64,000 nucleotides of DNA from Xenoacremonium recifei (lineage: Eukaryota > Ascomycota > Sordariomycetes > Hypocreales > Nectriaceae): the NCBI GenBank assembly GCA_012184525.1, contig WOFQ01000012.1:186001-250000 (forward strand), read 5' to 3'. Made by a program: the position numbers and the translations under genes. Below are positions 30,880-42,476 of this stretch, piece by piece. Positions within the stretch are counted from its first letter, which is position 1. Each line of letters opens with the position of its first letter. Under the pieces are notes generated by a model, which was given only the letters and a program-made list of their open reading frames with translations, was not told the DNA's origin and searched no databases.

Positions 30880-33195
30880 CGTGATGTCGCGGTGGTGATC
30901 TCCTGACTCTGGCAGTTGGACCTCTGCTGACGTGACCAGACGGGGAACTCGAACAGCGCAGGGCACTGTGTCGCAGGTGTATCAAGGCGCTCAACCCTCT
31001 TTATATAACGGATCGGCCGTGCTCGCTCTCCTTCGGCTCTGCGTGCCTGATCAGCTACCGTGGCCCGTCCGTGCTGAGGCGGTCTCGCGAGGGGTCCCCC
31101 TCCGCAGTCTGTTGTTTTGGTGGAGAGTGGCCGGTGTCTCAGCGGTGGCAGGGCAGGACAAGACCAGGCAGGGTGCAGACAAATTGTCGTGCTCAGCAGG
31201 TAATGAGGATCGTCCAGAGTCCTCGTCCTCGTCCTCCTCGCGCAGGCCAGCGATGCGGAACAACAAAGAGCGAGCGGATGGGGTGCTGTGTCTCGAGCGC
31301 AGAGGCAAAAGGAGAGTGGTGTTTGTTTATCGGCTGGCGATGCTACTTGAGGTCGGAGAAGGAAAAAAACAGTAAGGTCGGCAAAAGAAAGTTGGTTGTC
31401 GGAGGGCAGGACAGGGGACTGCGGGAAACGGAAGGCCTAATAAGGGACCAGACCGGGATGATTCCAGGAGGGTGTGGCCGCCCCGTTTAGCACCTAACAA
31501 ATGGTAAGGCTTCAGACGTCAGCCGGCCCGGCGACAGGGACAGGTATTGCGGCTTAGAGACAGATAGCGCACCGCATTGGGCAGATGGAAGTCAGAAGTC
31601 CTATTGGGGAGATAAAATTCTTTAAGGGCCAGTGGGCGGAAGTCTGGTTCAGTTTTCAACAAGATTCAGGGCGGTGCTGTTATTCAAGGTTCTCTGCCAT
31701 GCCACCCCTTCGGAGCGCCCTAGCGGCATGCGGGAGAGCCGGTCTAGCCTCTCAGCCTCTGCGACTTCTGCCATGCCACTGACGCCGCCCTGCGCATGCC
31801 AGAAGAGCGGTGGCGCTGAACGGCGGAGCGTTGAAAAAATTCTATTTGGCTGCGAGGCTCGGAGGCTCCATGAGGCGTGTTTGGTTGGACTGACTGACTC
31901 CATACCTATCTCCAGTTGCTGAGTGGCAAAGATGGAGGGAGGATGAGATCTGACGGGATTAAGCAGGCAATGCAGGTAGGTCAGCCATACGGGTCTTGTT
32001 TTTTCGTCTTGGATAATGATTTGAAATGAATGCGATTTCGACGAGTTCTCGCCCAATTGCTCATCTTCTTGCTTTCGTCTCCGTTGCATAAACAACAACA
32101 GCGATGCTATCTCACGGACATGACATCCCCACCGTGTATCTTCAACTCTTGGATCGCTTCCCCCTGCTCGCCGCAAAGACTTTTCTCTGGCGTCAGGTCT
32201 GGGGTTCGCATCCACTCAAACCCCAGCATCCGTCTCGGGCCTCTACCGAAGCTGGCACTAGTGACCGTCGCCCCCCAACAGTGAGCACGGATTTGCAAGG
32301 GACACGCACCAACGAGCCATCCCCAGATTCACGCTTATCAGCGAGTGATGAGTTGGTGTCACTCGCTCCCTGGCTTACTTGTTCACAGCTTCCTGACTGA
32401 GAAATGAATGAGACTTTCGTATTCCCTAATTGAGCTCGTCTTACTCTCCCTTCGGTACTCGTAAGCTCAGCGCAGATGATTGTCCGCTGATCCGACTTGG
32501 CTATCCTTCCTCTTAGAGATCGAGACTGATTCATGTCCTCCCCCGTCCCTCCGCAAATCTCACCGCTAAACCCCCATGCGCCCTAGTAGACGCCATCATC
32601 CAGGACGAAGGAAATCGCCACTAACAGATTGGCACCAGAAATGATGCCTTGTTTATCTTATCGGTATGCAGGGAGGAGAGCACGCGGCTCTCTCTAATGC
32701 TCCGGGCCGTTCTTATACAATACCAGGAAAGATGAATCCAGAGTGCACTATCTTTTATATTCCATCAAGTATTCTTAGATAGCAATCAACCTAGTACACA
32801 AGAGTTTGGGTAAGGGTAAAGAGCTTAGATGAGATCAATCTCTGGATGAGGGACGAAGGTCTAAATGACAATTCGGGTCTGGATAAGGAATCAATTATTT
32901 GGATATTAAAGCTTTTAAATCTGAGGCATTCTTTACAGGGTATAGTTTCCCGTCGAATAGCCAAAGTATTCTAGACGAAAAGCAGTCATCAATATCAAGA
33001 GTCTTCATAGAAATTCTGATGTGACAGAATTTTCGCGTTTTCCTGCAGGGTAGGAAACATACAAGCGAAACCCCACAGTGACCCCGCGCCAATCACATTG
33101 CTTTACTGACTGTTTCATGATCGCTTCGAGATTTTATTCATGCAGCAGCTTTCACAGAACTCACCCCCAAAGCACAAGCGTCAATTGCGTCCAAC
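30880..33195. other. 2.3-kb gene-poor region upstream of the F-box gene
   Basis: No supported gene. It contains the promoter of the F-box gene (TATATAACG near 31000) and, before 33196, the leader of the small membrane protein gene. 32640-33060 is noticeably more AT-rich than its flanks. Both strands are full of short open frames without motifs. Confidence 0.4.
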
Positions 33196-33672
33196 ATGGC
33201 CCCTCAACAGCAAGCATTCCGCATCCATGTGGTCTACCGGCTCTTCTTCCTACTAATCGAGCCACTCTCCGCACTCGCGGGCGCCTTCTTCGCACACTTC
33301 CGCCAGCACACCTACCTCACACTCCTCAACGCCGGCTCAACGGCCCCCGAAGTGCCACTCAGCACGTCCGTTGCGCTCTCGCAGCTCGCCAACATGTATT
33401 TCTTCTTTGCGCTCAACGAGGCGCTCGTGCTGCGCTCCACGGCCGACCTGCGCGTGTGGCGGGCGGTGCTGCTCGTGCTGTTGGTGGCAGACCTGGGACA
33501 CTTGTACTCGCTGAGGGCGCTGCCGGCGAGCGTCTACTACGATGTTGCGGGGTGGAATGTTGGAGACTGGGGGAATGTGCCGTGGGTTTATGCGGGAGCG
33601 ACGCTGAGGGTGTGTTTCCTGGCGGGTGTTGGGCTGGGCGAGAGTCGGGTGTTGAAGAAGAAGAAGAACTAA
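33196..33672 (+). CDS. Small four-helix membrane protein of unknown function
   Basis: A single exon of 158 residues. Four hydrophobic segments are visible: about 13-35 (VVYRLFFLLIEPLSALAGAFFA), 62-80 (ALSQLANMYFFFALNEALVL), 88-105 (RAVLLVLLVADLGHLYSL) and 130-147. The tail is basic (ESRVLKKKKN), which could be an ER-retrieval KKxx-like end, although its last residue is N. The short length, Tyr-Arg start of TM1 and a Glu inside TM2 fit the family of small fungal membrane proteins annotated DUF7704. I infer that label from pattern only. An upstream open frame (33078) overlaps it and is less plausible. Confidence 0.75.
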   Translation: MAPQQQAFRIHVVYRLFFLLIEPLSALAGAFFAHFRQHTYLTLLNAGSTAPEVPLSTSVALSQLANMYFFFALNEALVLRSTADLRVWRAVLLVLLVADLGHLYSLRALPASVYYDVAGWNVGDWGNVPWVYAGATLRVCFLAGVGLGESRVLKKKKN

Positions 33673-34563
33673 TTAGTGGAGGTTGATGATTTGTGAGGAT
33701 AGCCGTGTTCGCATATATCGTGAACGAGTCGGATTCTGTTAGCCGTTTTTGTTTACGGCATCGCAGATTTATATAATTTTTTTTATTCGCGACCCGATAC
33801 CCGACGGGGAATTATCGTGACGTCGGCACCTAGGAAATCTGGTTAGTAGCGGCTTCATGGTTAACATGACAGCAATTGGAGCCTGCCCTGTGCAGGGCAA
33901 TGTGTTCCTGCGCAGGTCAATGATCACAAGCTCTGGGATACCATCATCCTTCGATGTTCCCTCATGTTTTCGTTCTGCTTTCCCCCACGGCGGAGGAATC
34001 GGCACGTCGCCTTCGGATTATCCTGCCCACGATAGTCCGGCGCTGCCCCTCCTTTGACGGGGCCGTTTCCCGTCTTGACTCTCTCACGACTCTGATGGTG
34101 GAGTTTGGCGCATCATTCATCGGGAAAGCTATATCCTGTCGCATGTCGTCGCGATGCCCAGCCAACCAGTTTCTGCGTTGGTGCTCCGTCGTTGCGGCAG
34201 CGTGATCCAGAGTGAGCCGTTGCGGAGCACTGCGTTCCGAGCAGGGCAAATCCTCACCCCCAAAGGTCTGGCAGCCTCCCCCAAAGCTGCTCAGAGGGAT
34301 CGGATGGCCCCTCATTGCCCCTCATTCTTCGCCGAGAATCACCTGGTGGGGGTTAGTGACGCAGGAAGCTCTTAAACAGCTGGACGGTAACATCATCTCG
34401 ATGGCCTTTTCCCGCTTTCCTCCTCTGTTTCTCCCTCTCTTCTTCTCTCCCTCTGTCCTCCATACCTCAATTGAGCTTCACGCTTCATTCCTGCTTCTCC
34501 CGTTAGCCTGTGGTTGAGAAGACGTCAAGTGTTCAGCTCAGCTCACCAACAACACCACCCACC
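33673..34563. other. Intergenic, alcohol dehydrogenase promoter
   Basis: No gene seen. The last 150 bases before the ATG are strongly pyrimidine-rich (CTTTCCTCCTCTG and similar). Confidence 0.4.
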
Positions 34564-35698
34564 ATGTCTGCCCCCGACAAGTTCCAGGGCTTCCAGTCCC
34601 CCAGCGCCGACCGCTGGCTCGAGTTCGAGAAGGGCTCGTGGCAGCCGCGCCCCTTTGGCGACAACGACGTCGACATCCAGATCGAGTGCTGCGGTGTCTG
34701 CGCCAGTGACCGACACACCATCAGCGGCGACTGGGGTGGCTGCCCCTACCCGCTGGCCGTCGGACACGAGATCGTCGGCAAGGTGCTGCGTGTCGGCTCC
34801 AAGGTGACGCTCGCCAAGGTCGGCCAGCGTGTTGGTGTCGGTGCCCAGGTCTGGTCGTGCCGTGCCTGTCGCCAGTGTGAGAACGACAACGAGACCTACT
34901 GCAAGGACCTAATTGACACCTACGGTGCCAAGTACCTCGACACGGGGTACATCACCCAGGGTGGCTACTCGTCGCACGCTCGTATCGATGAGTTCTGGTG
35001 AGTCCGCTGACGACCCGAAGTAGTGTTCCCCCTTCTGACCTGCATCGTGTAGGGTTTACCCCATCCCTGAAGCCCTCACCAGCACCCAGGCCGCCCCGAT
35101 GCTGTGCGCCGGTATCACCGTCTACAGCCCGCTGAAGCGTCTCGGCTGCGGCCCTGGTAAGAAGGTGGGCATTGTCGGCATCGGTGGCCTGGGCCACTAC
35201 GGTGTCATCTTCGCCAAGGCACTGGGCGCTGAGGTCTGGGCCATCTCGCGATCACGGGCCAAGGAGGCGGATGCGCGGAAGATGGGCGCTGATGGCTTCC
35301 TTGCCACGAGCGAGAAGGGCTGGAACGAGCCGCATAAGATGACCTTCGATATCCTGATCAACACTGCCAACTCGTTCGAGGGCTTCGCGCTGAGCGAGTA
35401 CCTGAGCCTGCTGGACGTGCACGGTCACTGGAACTCGGTGGGCATGCCTGGCGGTGACGGCATCACGGTGCGCAACCAGGACTTTATCTCCAACGGTTGC
35501 TTCATTGGTAGCTCTCACTTGGGCAGCCGCCGCGAGATGCTGGAGATGCTGCAGCTGGCCGCCGACAAGGGCCTCAAGTCGTGGGTCGAGGAGATCCCTC
35601 TGGGCAGGGAGGGTCTGCAGAAGGCCATGAAGAACATCGAGACGAGCAAGGTGCGATACCGATCGTGCATGGTCGACTACGACAAGGCCTTTGCTTGA
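34564..35698 (+). CDS. Zinc-dependent alcohol dehydrogenase, cinnamyl-alcohol-dehydrogenase / ADH6 type
   Basis: Two exons, 34564-34997 and 35053-35698, joined across a 55-bp intron, give 359 residues. The catalytic zinc ligands are visible as CGVCASDRH and GHEIVGKV. The structural zinc cysteines are CRACRQCENDNETYC, with C-X2-C-X2-C-X7-C spacing. The nucleotide fold has VGIVGIGGLGHYGVIFAKALGA, then AISRSRAKEADARKMGAD, where the Ser-Arg after the second strand suggests NADP(H). The family (ADH6/ADH7, YahK) reduces a wide range of aldehydes and cinnamaldehydes in the cytosol. The upstream start frame at 34510 extends this ORF, but MSAPDKFQGF at 34564 fits the family length. Confidence 0.92.
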
Positions 35699-36588
35699 GT
35701 GAGGAGAGTCGAGGGCGGAGAGTGAAAAGGGCTGCTCCTTATAAGGCGTCGTGGGATCAAGTGGGTGGAGAAGTGTTAGTCGGCACCTTGATGGGTTGCA
35801 GGAGACGGACGATCTCGATACTCACATCTTGGATGCTCGGAGTTGGCTTGGGAATGACGTGACGAAATGAGTAAAAATACCGAAGAGTAAACAAATTCCT
35901 TTGGCTGATGATTGCGTGCTGATGCATGAGTGCGGGTGCGTGCGGATGCGTGCGGATGTGCCAGTATCGTGACCCTCCGTCGGTATACAACGGGATGGGA
36001 AGCATCCCGCAAAGACTATGCGCTACAAGCAGAAAACAACGCCGTTGTCGGCCTTGCTTGTCACGCCGCCATTGTCCAATAGACTCGGACGCCCTACTAA
36101 TGATGCCATGCTTATTCCTTCTTGGTCTTGAAAACGAGCCATACGACCGCCATGCATCCCCGCCATGCCCCATTCGTCTCGCCGATGAGCCGCACCTAAA
36201 TTCTCCCCTCCTAAGACCCCAGTCTCGCTGTGTCTTGGCGACCCCAAAACACCATGAAAAGCCGGGGTGACTCACGCTGAGATGTTTGTAAGCCCAATGA
36301 AGCAGGCGGCTTTTTCTGCATTTCTCAGCGGCCGCGTAATGGAGCTGGGGAAATGGCCGACCGGAGGATGGTGATGAGTTTGCTTTCAGGGGAGTCACTC
36401 CGTCACAGCGATGGTGAAAGATTTAATAATTGCTGCTTGACGATGATTTCGAGATGCGCAGACTCTTGAGTATCGAAATTCAGTAATCTTGACCGAAAAA
36501 ACCCTTGAATATCACCATTTTCTCATTCAATCGCATTTTTATTTCCATACTACTTGATCATTGCATTAGCATCTCACGTAACTTCGAC
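35699..36588. other. Intergenic between the alcohol dehydrogenase and WD40 genes
   Basis: No supported gene. A TGCGGA/TGCGTG short repeat lies near 35935-35960. Confidence 0.4.
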
Positions 36589-37597
36589 ATGTAAGTCACA
36601 CACATGCCAAACATGAATAAGATCTAATGCCTACTCCAGGTCTGAACCGCCTCCATCAAACTCACCAGCGGGCTCCGGCCTAAACCTCACCCTGCGTTAC
36701 CAACGCCCCTGCTGTCGCGCAGAAATCACATCTGTCGGCATCTCGCACAGCAACACCTCGGCCTTCGCCACCTATGCCGCCGAAAAGACCACCCAAACCT
36801 GGTTGGATGTGTTCGATCTACGCACGCAGCGCGGCCTCTCCAAGACGAGCGGCTCACGCGCTGCCTTTGCGCCTCAGGGCACGCATCTGGCGGCGGTGCG
36901 TGACTGGACGGTACAGCTAGCGGGCGGTGTTGAGCTGCACCATTCGAGCACGGTGTTGATACGGGACAGTGTCTCCGGTAAGACCGTGAGTGAGTTGAAG
37001 GAGGCGCGAGGCGGACCGCTGGCTTGGAGCCCTGATGGGAAATTCTTGGCGGCTAGTGAAGGCGGCGATAGGATGGGTGTCTGGGATGTTACGAGGGGAG
37101 TTCGGGTTGGTCGCGTGGTAAGCCATATCGATACCGTGACGCACGCCTCATTCACACCTGACGGACATCTCGCAACGCTCTCCCGCGACGGGACACTGCG
37201 CATCACACACACGGCGACCTCACGCACAATCCGCAGATTAGAGCTTGAGACTGCAAACTCACGACTGCTCAGCGTGGGCCAGAGGATCGTGTCCGTCTGT
37301 GGCTCAACACTGCACGTTTGGGTGCCACAGACAGGAGATGTCGTGACGGCTTATGACCTGCGAGCGATACGCCGGACAGAGGGCTGGCCGCTATGTGTCT
37401 TGCCTGAGGGGAGGTGGATGGCGTGTTGGACGGAGGAGGGCTGGGACGTGATGGATGTGGTTACAGGAGAGGTGGTCTTTGAGAGGAAGATGGAGATGTT
37501 GGTGACGGCAGGGGCTTGGTCGAGCGATGGGAGAATGTTAGTGCTAGGAAGGATGGATGGTGTTGTCGAGGTCTGGGATGTGGAGGAAAAACGTTGA
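36589..37597 (+). CDS. WD40-repeat protein; start codon split by an intron
   Basis: The frame 36640-37597 is open, but its first in-frame ATG would remove conserved-looking sequence. Upstream, ATG at 36589-36591 is followed at once by TAA unless an intron GTAAGT...CCAG (36591-36639, 49 bp, branch-like CTAAT) is removed. Splicing joins AT to G and gives MSEPPPSNSPAG, then 319 residues in all. WD-type blades are recognisable: WLDVFDLRT, GPLAWSPDGKFLAASEGGDRMGVWDV, THASFTPDGHLATLSRDGTLRI, LHVWVPQTGD and TAGAWSSDGRMLVLGRMDGVVEVWDV. The function is unknown. It is probably a propeller scaffold in the cytosol or nucleus. It is convergent with the Dabb gene, with 185 bp between stops. Confidence 0.78.
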
Positions 37598-37697
37598 TAC
37601 CAGGGTTGTATTGTCATCATTTGAGATACCATGGCGTTCTGGATCGGGTCTATGTAATAATATATGCACCACTACTCCTTCACTTGTTTCTGATTGT

Positions 37698-37920
37698 AGG
37701 CTCTATGAGCTTTAGTGTGCTCATCCCCGTAGGCAGCTTTGAAGCATAGCCAGTTTACATCCTCCATCAACCCACTGTTCTATCAAATCTTTCCATTCGC
37801 AGTCCCATTTGCAGTACCATTCGTAGTCCCATTCGTAGCTTGTATGAGAGGTAGGCTGTCTATCATATGCTCATCCTCCTTAGCAACTTCGAAGTCAAAC
37901 CGTGTTACATCCTCTGCGAA
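37698..37920. repeat. Imperfect 60-bp direct repeat covering the Dabb gene's 3' end
   Basis: Copy A is at about 37710-37770 (GTGTGCTCATCC ... TTTACATCCTCC) and copy B at about 37862-37920 (CATATGCTCATCC ... GTTACATCCTCT). They share order and about 70 percent of bases by eye and lie 152 bp apart. Copy B codes for the C-terminus of the Dabb protein. Copy A, outside the gene, reads MEDVNWLCFKAAYGDEH on the minus strand, against AEDVTRFDFEVAKEDEH in the gene. Confidence 0.6.
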
Positions 37921-38303
37921 CGGCCACAATAGCTCCTTTGTCACCCTTTTACACACTGTCAGTGCTGCCAAAGTATGCAAGAAAGGCCATCGAGTATTAC
38001 CTGTGATGCTCTTTGCTGGCTTGATATGTCGCCAAGGCATCTCGATTTTGGTGGAAACTTAACAGTGCAACCTGACACCCCTTGCTTCGCTCGATAGGGT
38101 CGGTGATGGATGGCCCACCAACAATGAGTCGATTATCCTTAACGCATGATAATGCCTTTAGAGATTTTATTTCCTTCATAAAATTATTTATGTGAGCCTG
38201 GTCTATGCCGGCCTTGAATTTGAAGAGTACTGGGTGCTGTTGTTAGCTCGATAGTTGCGGTATTCGGGCATGGGGAATGCTCACCAATATGCACGACAGT
38301 CAT
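37783..38303 (-). CDS. Dabb (stress-responsive A/B barrel) domain protein
   Basis: Three exons, 38303-38285 (only 19 bases), 38229-38001 and 37945-37783, give 136 residues. The introns are 55 bp each. The joined protein starts MTVVHIVLFKFKAGIDQ and continues with NFMKEIKSLKALSCVKDN, SKGCQVALLSFHQNRDALATYQASKEH and LWPFAEDVTRFDFEV. That is the full dimeric alpha/beta barrel pattern of Dabb (PF07876): HxVLFKFK, the helix, the long strand, the xYxxSxEH motif and the final DxxxxDF strand. These proteins are small cytosolic proteins, some with enzymatic roles in plant and fungal metabolism. The C-terminal tail (NGTTNGTANGTANGK) is a short repeat. I found this gene only by joining short exons. Confidence 0.85.
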
Positions 38304-38678
38304 GATGAAAAAGACACCGATTTATCGCCTTCGAAAGACAGGAAAATAAGCAACACAGTAAACCAGTAACCGAGCTGAGCCCTAGAGTTTTGATGTATGA
38401 AATGGAACCTTTAGATGAGTAGTAGACGGAAGTGCCGACGGAAAACGTCCGGCGAATCAGCCTCTATCCACCACAACTTTCTCGGAGATATCCCGCACGC
38501 AGGGACTCAGCAACACAGCAAAATAATAATCCACATATTTATCGGCAGTTTTTCTTGGCAGAATGTCACCGCTGGAGCATTTGTGAGTCTGATTTGTACA
38601 TGGAACGGCGGCTGAAGTCATGAGATCTTGGTACAGTGCAGTGTCCAAACTCCGTGATATTCAAAATCCTGCAATATT
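38304..38678. other. Intergenic
   Basis: This is upstream of the Dabb gene and downstream of the LDH2-family gene. Nothing else is recognised. Confidence 0.4.
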
Positions 38679-39743
38679 TTACATGGTTTCAAGCGTTTTC
38701 ACCCCGACCTTCTTCGCCTCCTCATTCAATGCATCAATCTCAGCTTGTACGAGAGGAATTCCCGTCTTCTCTCGCTCCTTTTGCGACAACTGTTCCAGCT
38801 CACCAGGGAAGTATATACGTTCAACACCTGCCGCCTTATCTGACCCAACCACCCTCTCATAAAGATACTCCATGCGACCTCGAAAATCATCTAGGCTCAT
38901 GAATAGATCAGGCTTGATGACCATGAGGAAGTGGCCAACGTCTGATTCTTTTGATGGATCGTACGGGCCCGTGACGTGACCGGCGTAGGCTGACCCGGAC
39001 AGAACTCCCGAGAACACATCCATCATAATTGCGAGTGCTGAGCCTTTCGGACCGCCCATTGGGAGCATGACGCCTCCGAGGGCTGCTGCTGGGTCGTCTG
39101 TTGGCCGTCCCTCGGCGTCAAGAGCCCAGTCCATCGGGATCTTCTCTCCCCTCCTCTTGGCCTTGTAGATCTTGCCACGGGCAGCAATTGAGGGAGCCAT
39201 GTCGAGGATGAAGTTGGCCATTGATCCTTTCCCCGGAGCACCGCAGGCGAGAGGAGACACACCAAGGAGCTTGCTCTTCCCGCCGAATGCTGGCAGCGCA
39301 GGACTGGAGTTTGTGAAGACGAGACTCATCATGTCGGCGTCCAGCGCCTGCTGCACCACCCACGCGGCCATCCCAAAGTGATTCGAGTGCTTGATGCTCG
39401 CCATGCCGATGCCATACACCTTGGCCGCCTCAATCGCCGCCGCCATGCCCCTCTGCGCAGCCACAAATCCGAACCCGTTCTTCCCGTCTACTTGGGCGAC
39501 TACAGGCGTCACCATAGTCACGGTGGCCTCGGCCTTGACATCGAGGGCACCCTGGCGGATACGCTCCATGTATGAGGGAATGCGGTTCATGCCATGGGTG
39601 TCGATGCCGCGGAGGTCTGCGGCGATGAGGCAGCGCGCTATGAGGGCGGCATTTTCGGCTGGGACGCCGTTGCCGACGAGGACGTCTTGCACGAAGCGCC
39701 GGGCTTCAGAGGCGGCGACAGGGATCTTTTGGGAGTCGGCCAT
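38679..39743 (-). CDS. LDH2 / malate dehydrogenase family NAD(P)-dependent oxidoreductase
   Basis: A single exon of 354 residues. It belongs to the LDH2/MDG family (PF02615), a fold unrelated to classical lactate dehydrogenases. Motifs are ADLRGIDTHGMNRIPSYM, AQVDGKNGFGFVAAQRGM, SIKHSNHFGMAAWVVQQAL, FTNSSPALPAFGGKSKLLGVSPLACGAP, LDMAPSIAARGKIY and PMGGPKGSALAIMMDVFSGVLSG. The His in DTHGM and SNHFG are the usual active-site positions. Relatives reduce or oxidise 2-oxo/2-hydroxy acids (lactate, malate, ureidoglycolate, 2,3-diketogulonate). There is no signal peptide, so it should be cytosolic. Its start lies 343 bp from that of the Zn2Cys6 gene, on the opposite strand, as in many regulator-enzyme pairs. 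Confidence 0.93.
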   Translation of the reverse strand: MADSQKIPVAASEARRFVQDVLVGNGVPAENAALIARCLIAADLRGIDTHGMNRIPSYMERIRQGALDVKAEATVTMVTPVVAQVDGKNGFGFVAAQRGMAAAIEAAKVYGIGMASIKHSNHFGMAAWVVQQALDADMMSLVFTNSSPALPAFGGKSKLLGVSPLACGAPGKGSMANFILDMAPSIAARGKIYKAKRRGEKIPMDWALDAEGRPTDDPAAALGGVMLPMGGPKGSALAIMMDVFSGVLSGSAYAGHVTGPYDPSKESDVGHFLMVIKPDLFMSLDDFRGRMEYLYERVVGSDKAAGVERIYFPGELEQLSQKEREKTGIPLVQAEIDALNEEAKKVGVKTLETM

Positions 39744-40086
39744 TGTGGTGGTGATGCTGCTGTGTAAGTTGTATTGCTTAGATGCTTGATTCCCGACTCT
39801 TGATGTAGAAGTAGAATGCGTTTGATTGAATGAGAGTTACAAGTCCGAGGGTTTGCATGCAATCATTCGATCGTCAAGTATATGTTTGGCCGCATTTTAC
39901 TCATCGTTGCATTGGATGTTGAGGAATCGGAGTTGCTCCGCCCGTGATGACGGCATCTCCCCGCTCGCCTCTTTGGGCAAAACGGATTTTCTCCGTCTCC
40001 GTCTTCATCCCAACCCGCCCTCCTCCGCCACTCTGCATGCTCCGTTCTCACCTCGAAACCCATCAATTACCCCGTATTTCCCAGAT
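39744..40086. promoter_or_regulatory. Divergent promoter, LDH2-family gene and Zn2Cys6 gene
   Basis: Both neighbours start here. I see no strong repeated motif. No other gene fits. Confidence 0.4.
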
Positions 40087-42427
40087 ATGGTGGGTTCTGA
40101 TAATGGCCAAGGCCCCCAAAGCCGGCAGTCCAAGAGTCAGCAGGCCCGGAGAAACCCCCGTCTGCGTCTGGCCTGTCTCCGGTGCCAGCGCCGCAAGATA
40201 CGAGTGAGTTGCACCCTGATCCCACACAGACCCGTGACTAGTCCTGACAATCCTAGTGTGATGGAGATCTCCCGTCATGTCGGAATTGCAAGAGTGCCGG
40301 TGCCGAGTGTACGGACGGCGAGAGCGCGCGTCTTCGGGACCTTCCCAGAGCGTATGCTAATCCTCAACCCGTGGTGGATGAGCTGTGCCTAACAGTGTTA
40401 GTTACATCACGAATCTAAAGCGGCGAATATCATGGCTGGAAACCATCGTCCGTACCCGTTGCCCTGATGTGGATCTGGCGCAAGGCCAACCTTTGGACCT
40501 GTCGGACGAGGGCCAGAATGATGAGGGCATCGACAATACCACCCAGCTTATGGCTGGCTCCCCAACGCCCCCTGCAACCCAAGAATACATCGGCCCTTTG
40601 AGTGACACCCAACCACTTACTTCGCCAGCACCAGTCCGGACAGGCCCTGGAACCCTGACTACTGGAGCCAGTGCCTTGTCTCATGAGATCGGGCTTGTGT
40701 CCCTCGGAACGAACCAGGATCCACGGTACATCGGACCATCAAGCGGATACTTCCTAGCTAGGGTTATGCTTAACTCTACATCGAAACAAGACGACAGACT
40801 ATCCAGAACTGCGAGGGATGCACCGTTTCCGACTCAACTCGTGGAAGCCAGTCAGGGGCCACTGCCGTTGCCGCCTCGAGATGTGGCAAACCAGATATCC
40901 GATGCCTACTTTGAAGTGATTCATCCCCAATACCCCATCCTACATCAACCCACATTCAAGAATATGCTGGACCAAATATATGAGCACGATAGCCAAGACC
41001 CAGCTGCCAGATTCCAGGTATTTACAGTTCTGGCCATAGGCTCGACGGTACTATGCGGCAGACTCAAAGCTAGGATCCCAGGAGAATCTTATTTTTTGTC
41101 AGCACTTCCATACTTCAACAATCTCAACCTGGAAAACTCCCTTCAAGGCGTCCAATGTCTGATTCTCACCCTGATATTCACCATCCATAGCCCGTACGTT
41201 CGCTTGAACGTGTGGTACCTGAACTACCATTGTCTAGCTGCCTTGCTCGACCTTGGCTTGCAGAGAGACATCAACACCAGGTCAGGAATATCACTGCTGG
41301 AGCAAGAAATGAGAACAAGGATATTCTGGGTCATCTTCTCAATGGATCGAGTAATCGCTACGATGATGGGAAGACCAATTGGCATTAGGGACGAGGCATG
41401 CGAACTTCGAGTAAGTAGACCATAGAAGGAGGTTTCTGAACGAATTACTGACTACTTATAATAGATGCCACAAGGGCTCAACGATGAGATCTTAGCTTAT
41501 CCGGCCATGAGCGGAACGGACATGGTAATTGGCGATCCATCCCAGATGCAGTTTGCCTTGCACCTCTTCCAAGCCGCAAAACTCAACTCGGAAATCAAGT
41601 ATGTCGCAAACAGTGTTAATCGATCTACACCATCATATGCCTATCCATCAATCATTGATATCAATGAATGGCAATCGTCTATGTTGCAAAAACTGGACCA
41701 ATGGGCTGCAGAAATCCCAGGCGATGCGATAGACCCGACGACACAATACCTTAGATCGACGTGTTTGTTAAGGTACCGCGGCCTGCAGATGCTGCTTCTT
41801 CGACCAAGTCCTGCGATTCCAAAACCTTCTCACGAAATGCTCGAAAAGTGTCACAATGCTGCGTGCGATAGCATTAGGCTGTTCGACAACTTGTACCGCA
41901 AGAACCTCCTGGTACATACCTGGATGACTTTCCATTCCTTAGTCCTGAGCACCATTACCATGCTATATTGCATTAAGGTTGTCCCGGAGATTGCTCGCAA
42001 GACCGAGGCGGATGTCCTGATGGGAGACCTGAGTGTCGCTTTGAGCGTGTTGAGCGCCACGGGAGAGCATTGGTCAGGGGCGAAGCGAAGTCGAGACATC
42101 CTCGATGAGCTTGGAAGGTCGACGGTCCGCTGGCTTAGAGAACCGACTCAGACGAGGACCAGAGGAGATGTGGCAATGCAGGGAGAAATCGACCGGCAAA
42201 CAGCCTCAATCCCTTCAGCAGGCACCCTACCTTACATCCCGGGAGACCCCACCACATTTGACTCTTTCAACGGCATAGGGATCAATGGGTCTTCTGGCGC
42301 ATTTGACAACTTCTTAGTAGGCGGTTCATTTGCTGAGTACTTCGATACAAACGACTCTATCAACGTCGACGATATTGTTCGAGATCTGTTTCAGGATTTC
42401 ATACCTCCGTACCCGGCTTTCACATGA
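40087..42427 (+). CDS. Zn2Cys6 transcription activator with fungal regulatory domain
   Basis: Four exons, 40087-40203, 40257-40351, 40396-41410 and 41465-42427, give 729 residues. The first intron splits the zinc cluster: RLACLRCQRRKIR, then CDGDLPSCRNCKSAGAEC, which restores C-X2-C-X6-C-X6-C-X2-C-X6-C. The third exon begins right after DLPRA, restoring YITNLKRRISWLETIV, a short coiled-coil dimerisation element. The middle homology region (PF04082) is seen in YFEVIHPQYPILHQPTF, NVWYLNYHCLAALLDLGLQRD and EQEMRTRIFWVIFSMDRVIATMMGRPIGI. The acidic C-terminus (NDSINVDDIVRDLFQDFIPP) resembles an activation region. It probably binds CGG triplets and controls the adjacent dehydratase, SDR and LDH2-family genes; that is inference from position. 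Confidence 0.9.
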
Positions 42428-42476
42428 GTCGTAAATTAGTGGTGTACCATACCAATGTATTTTAGGTCATATGATT

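Noticed and set aside
32150..32220. A tRNA-like GGGGTTCGCATCC box
   Set aside because: No matching A box or acceptor stem at a suitable distance on either strand.
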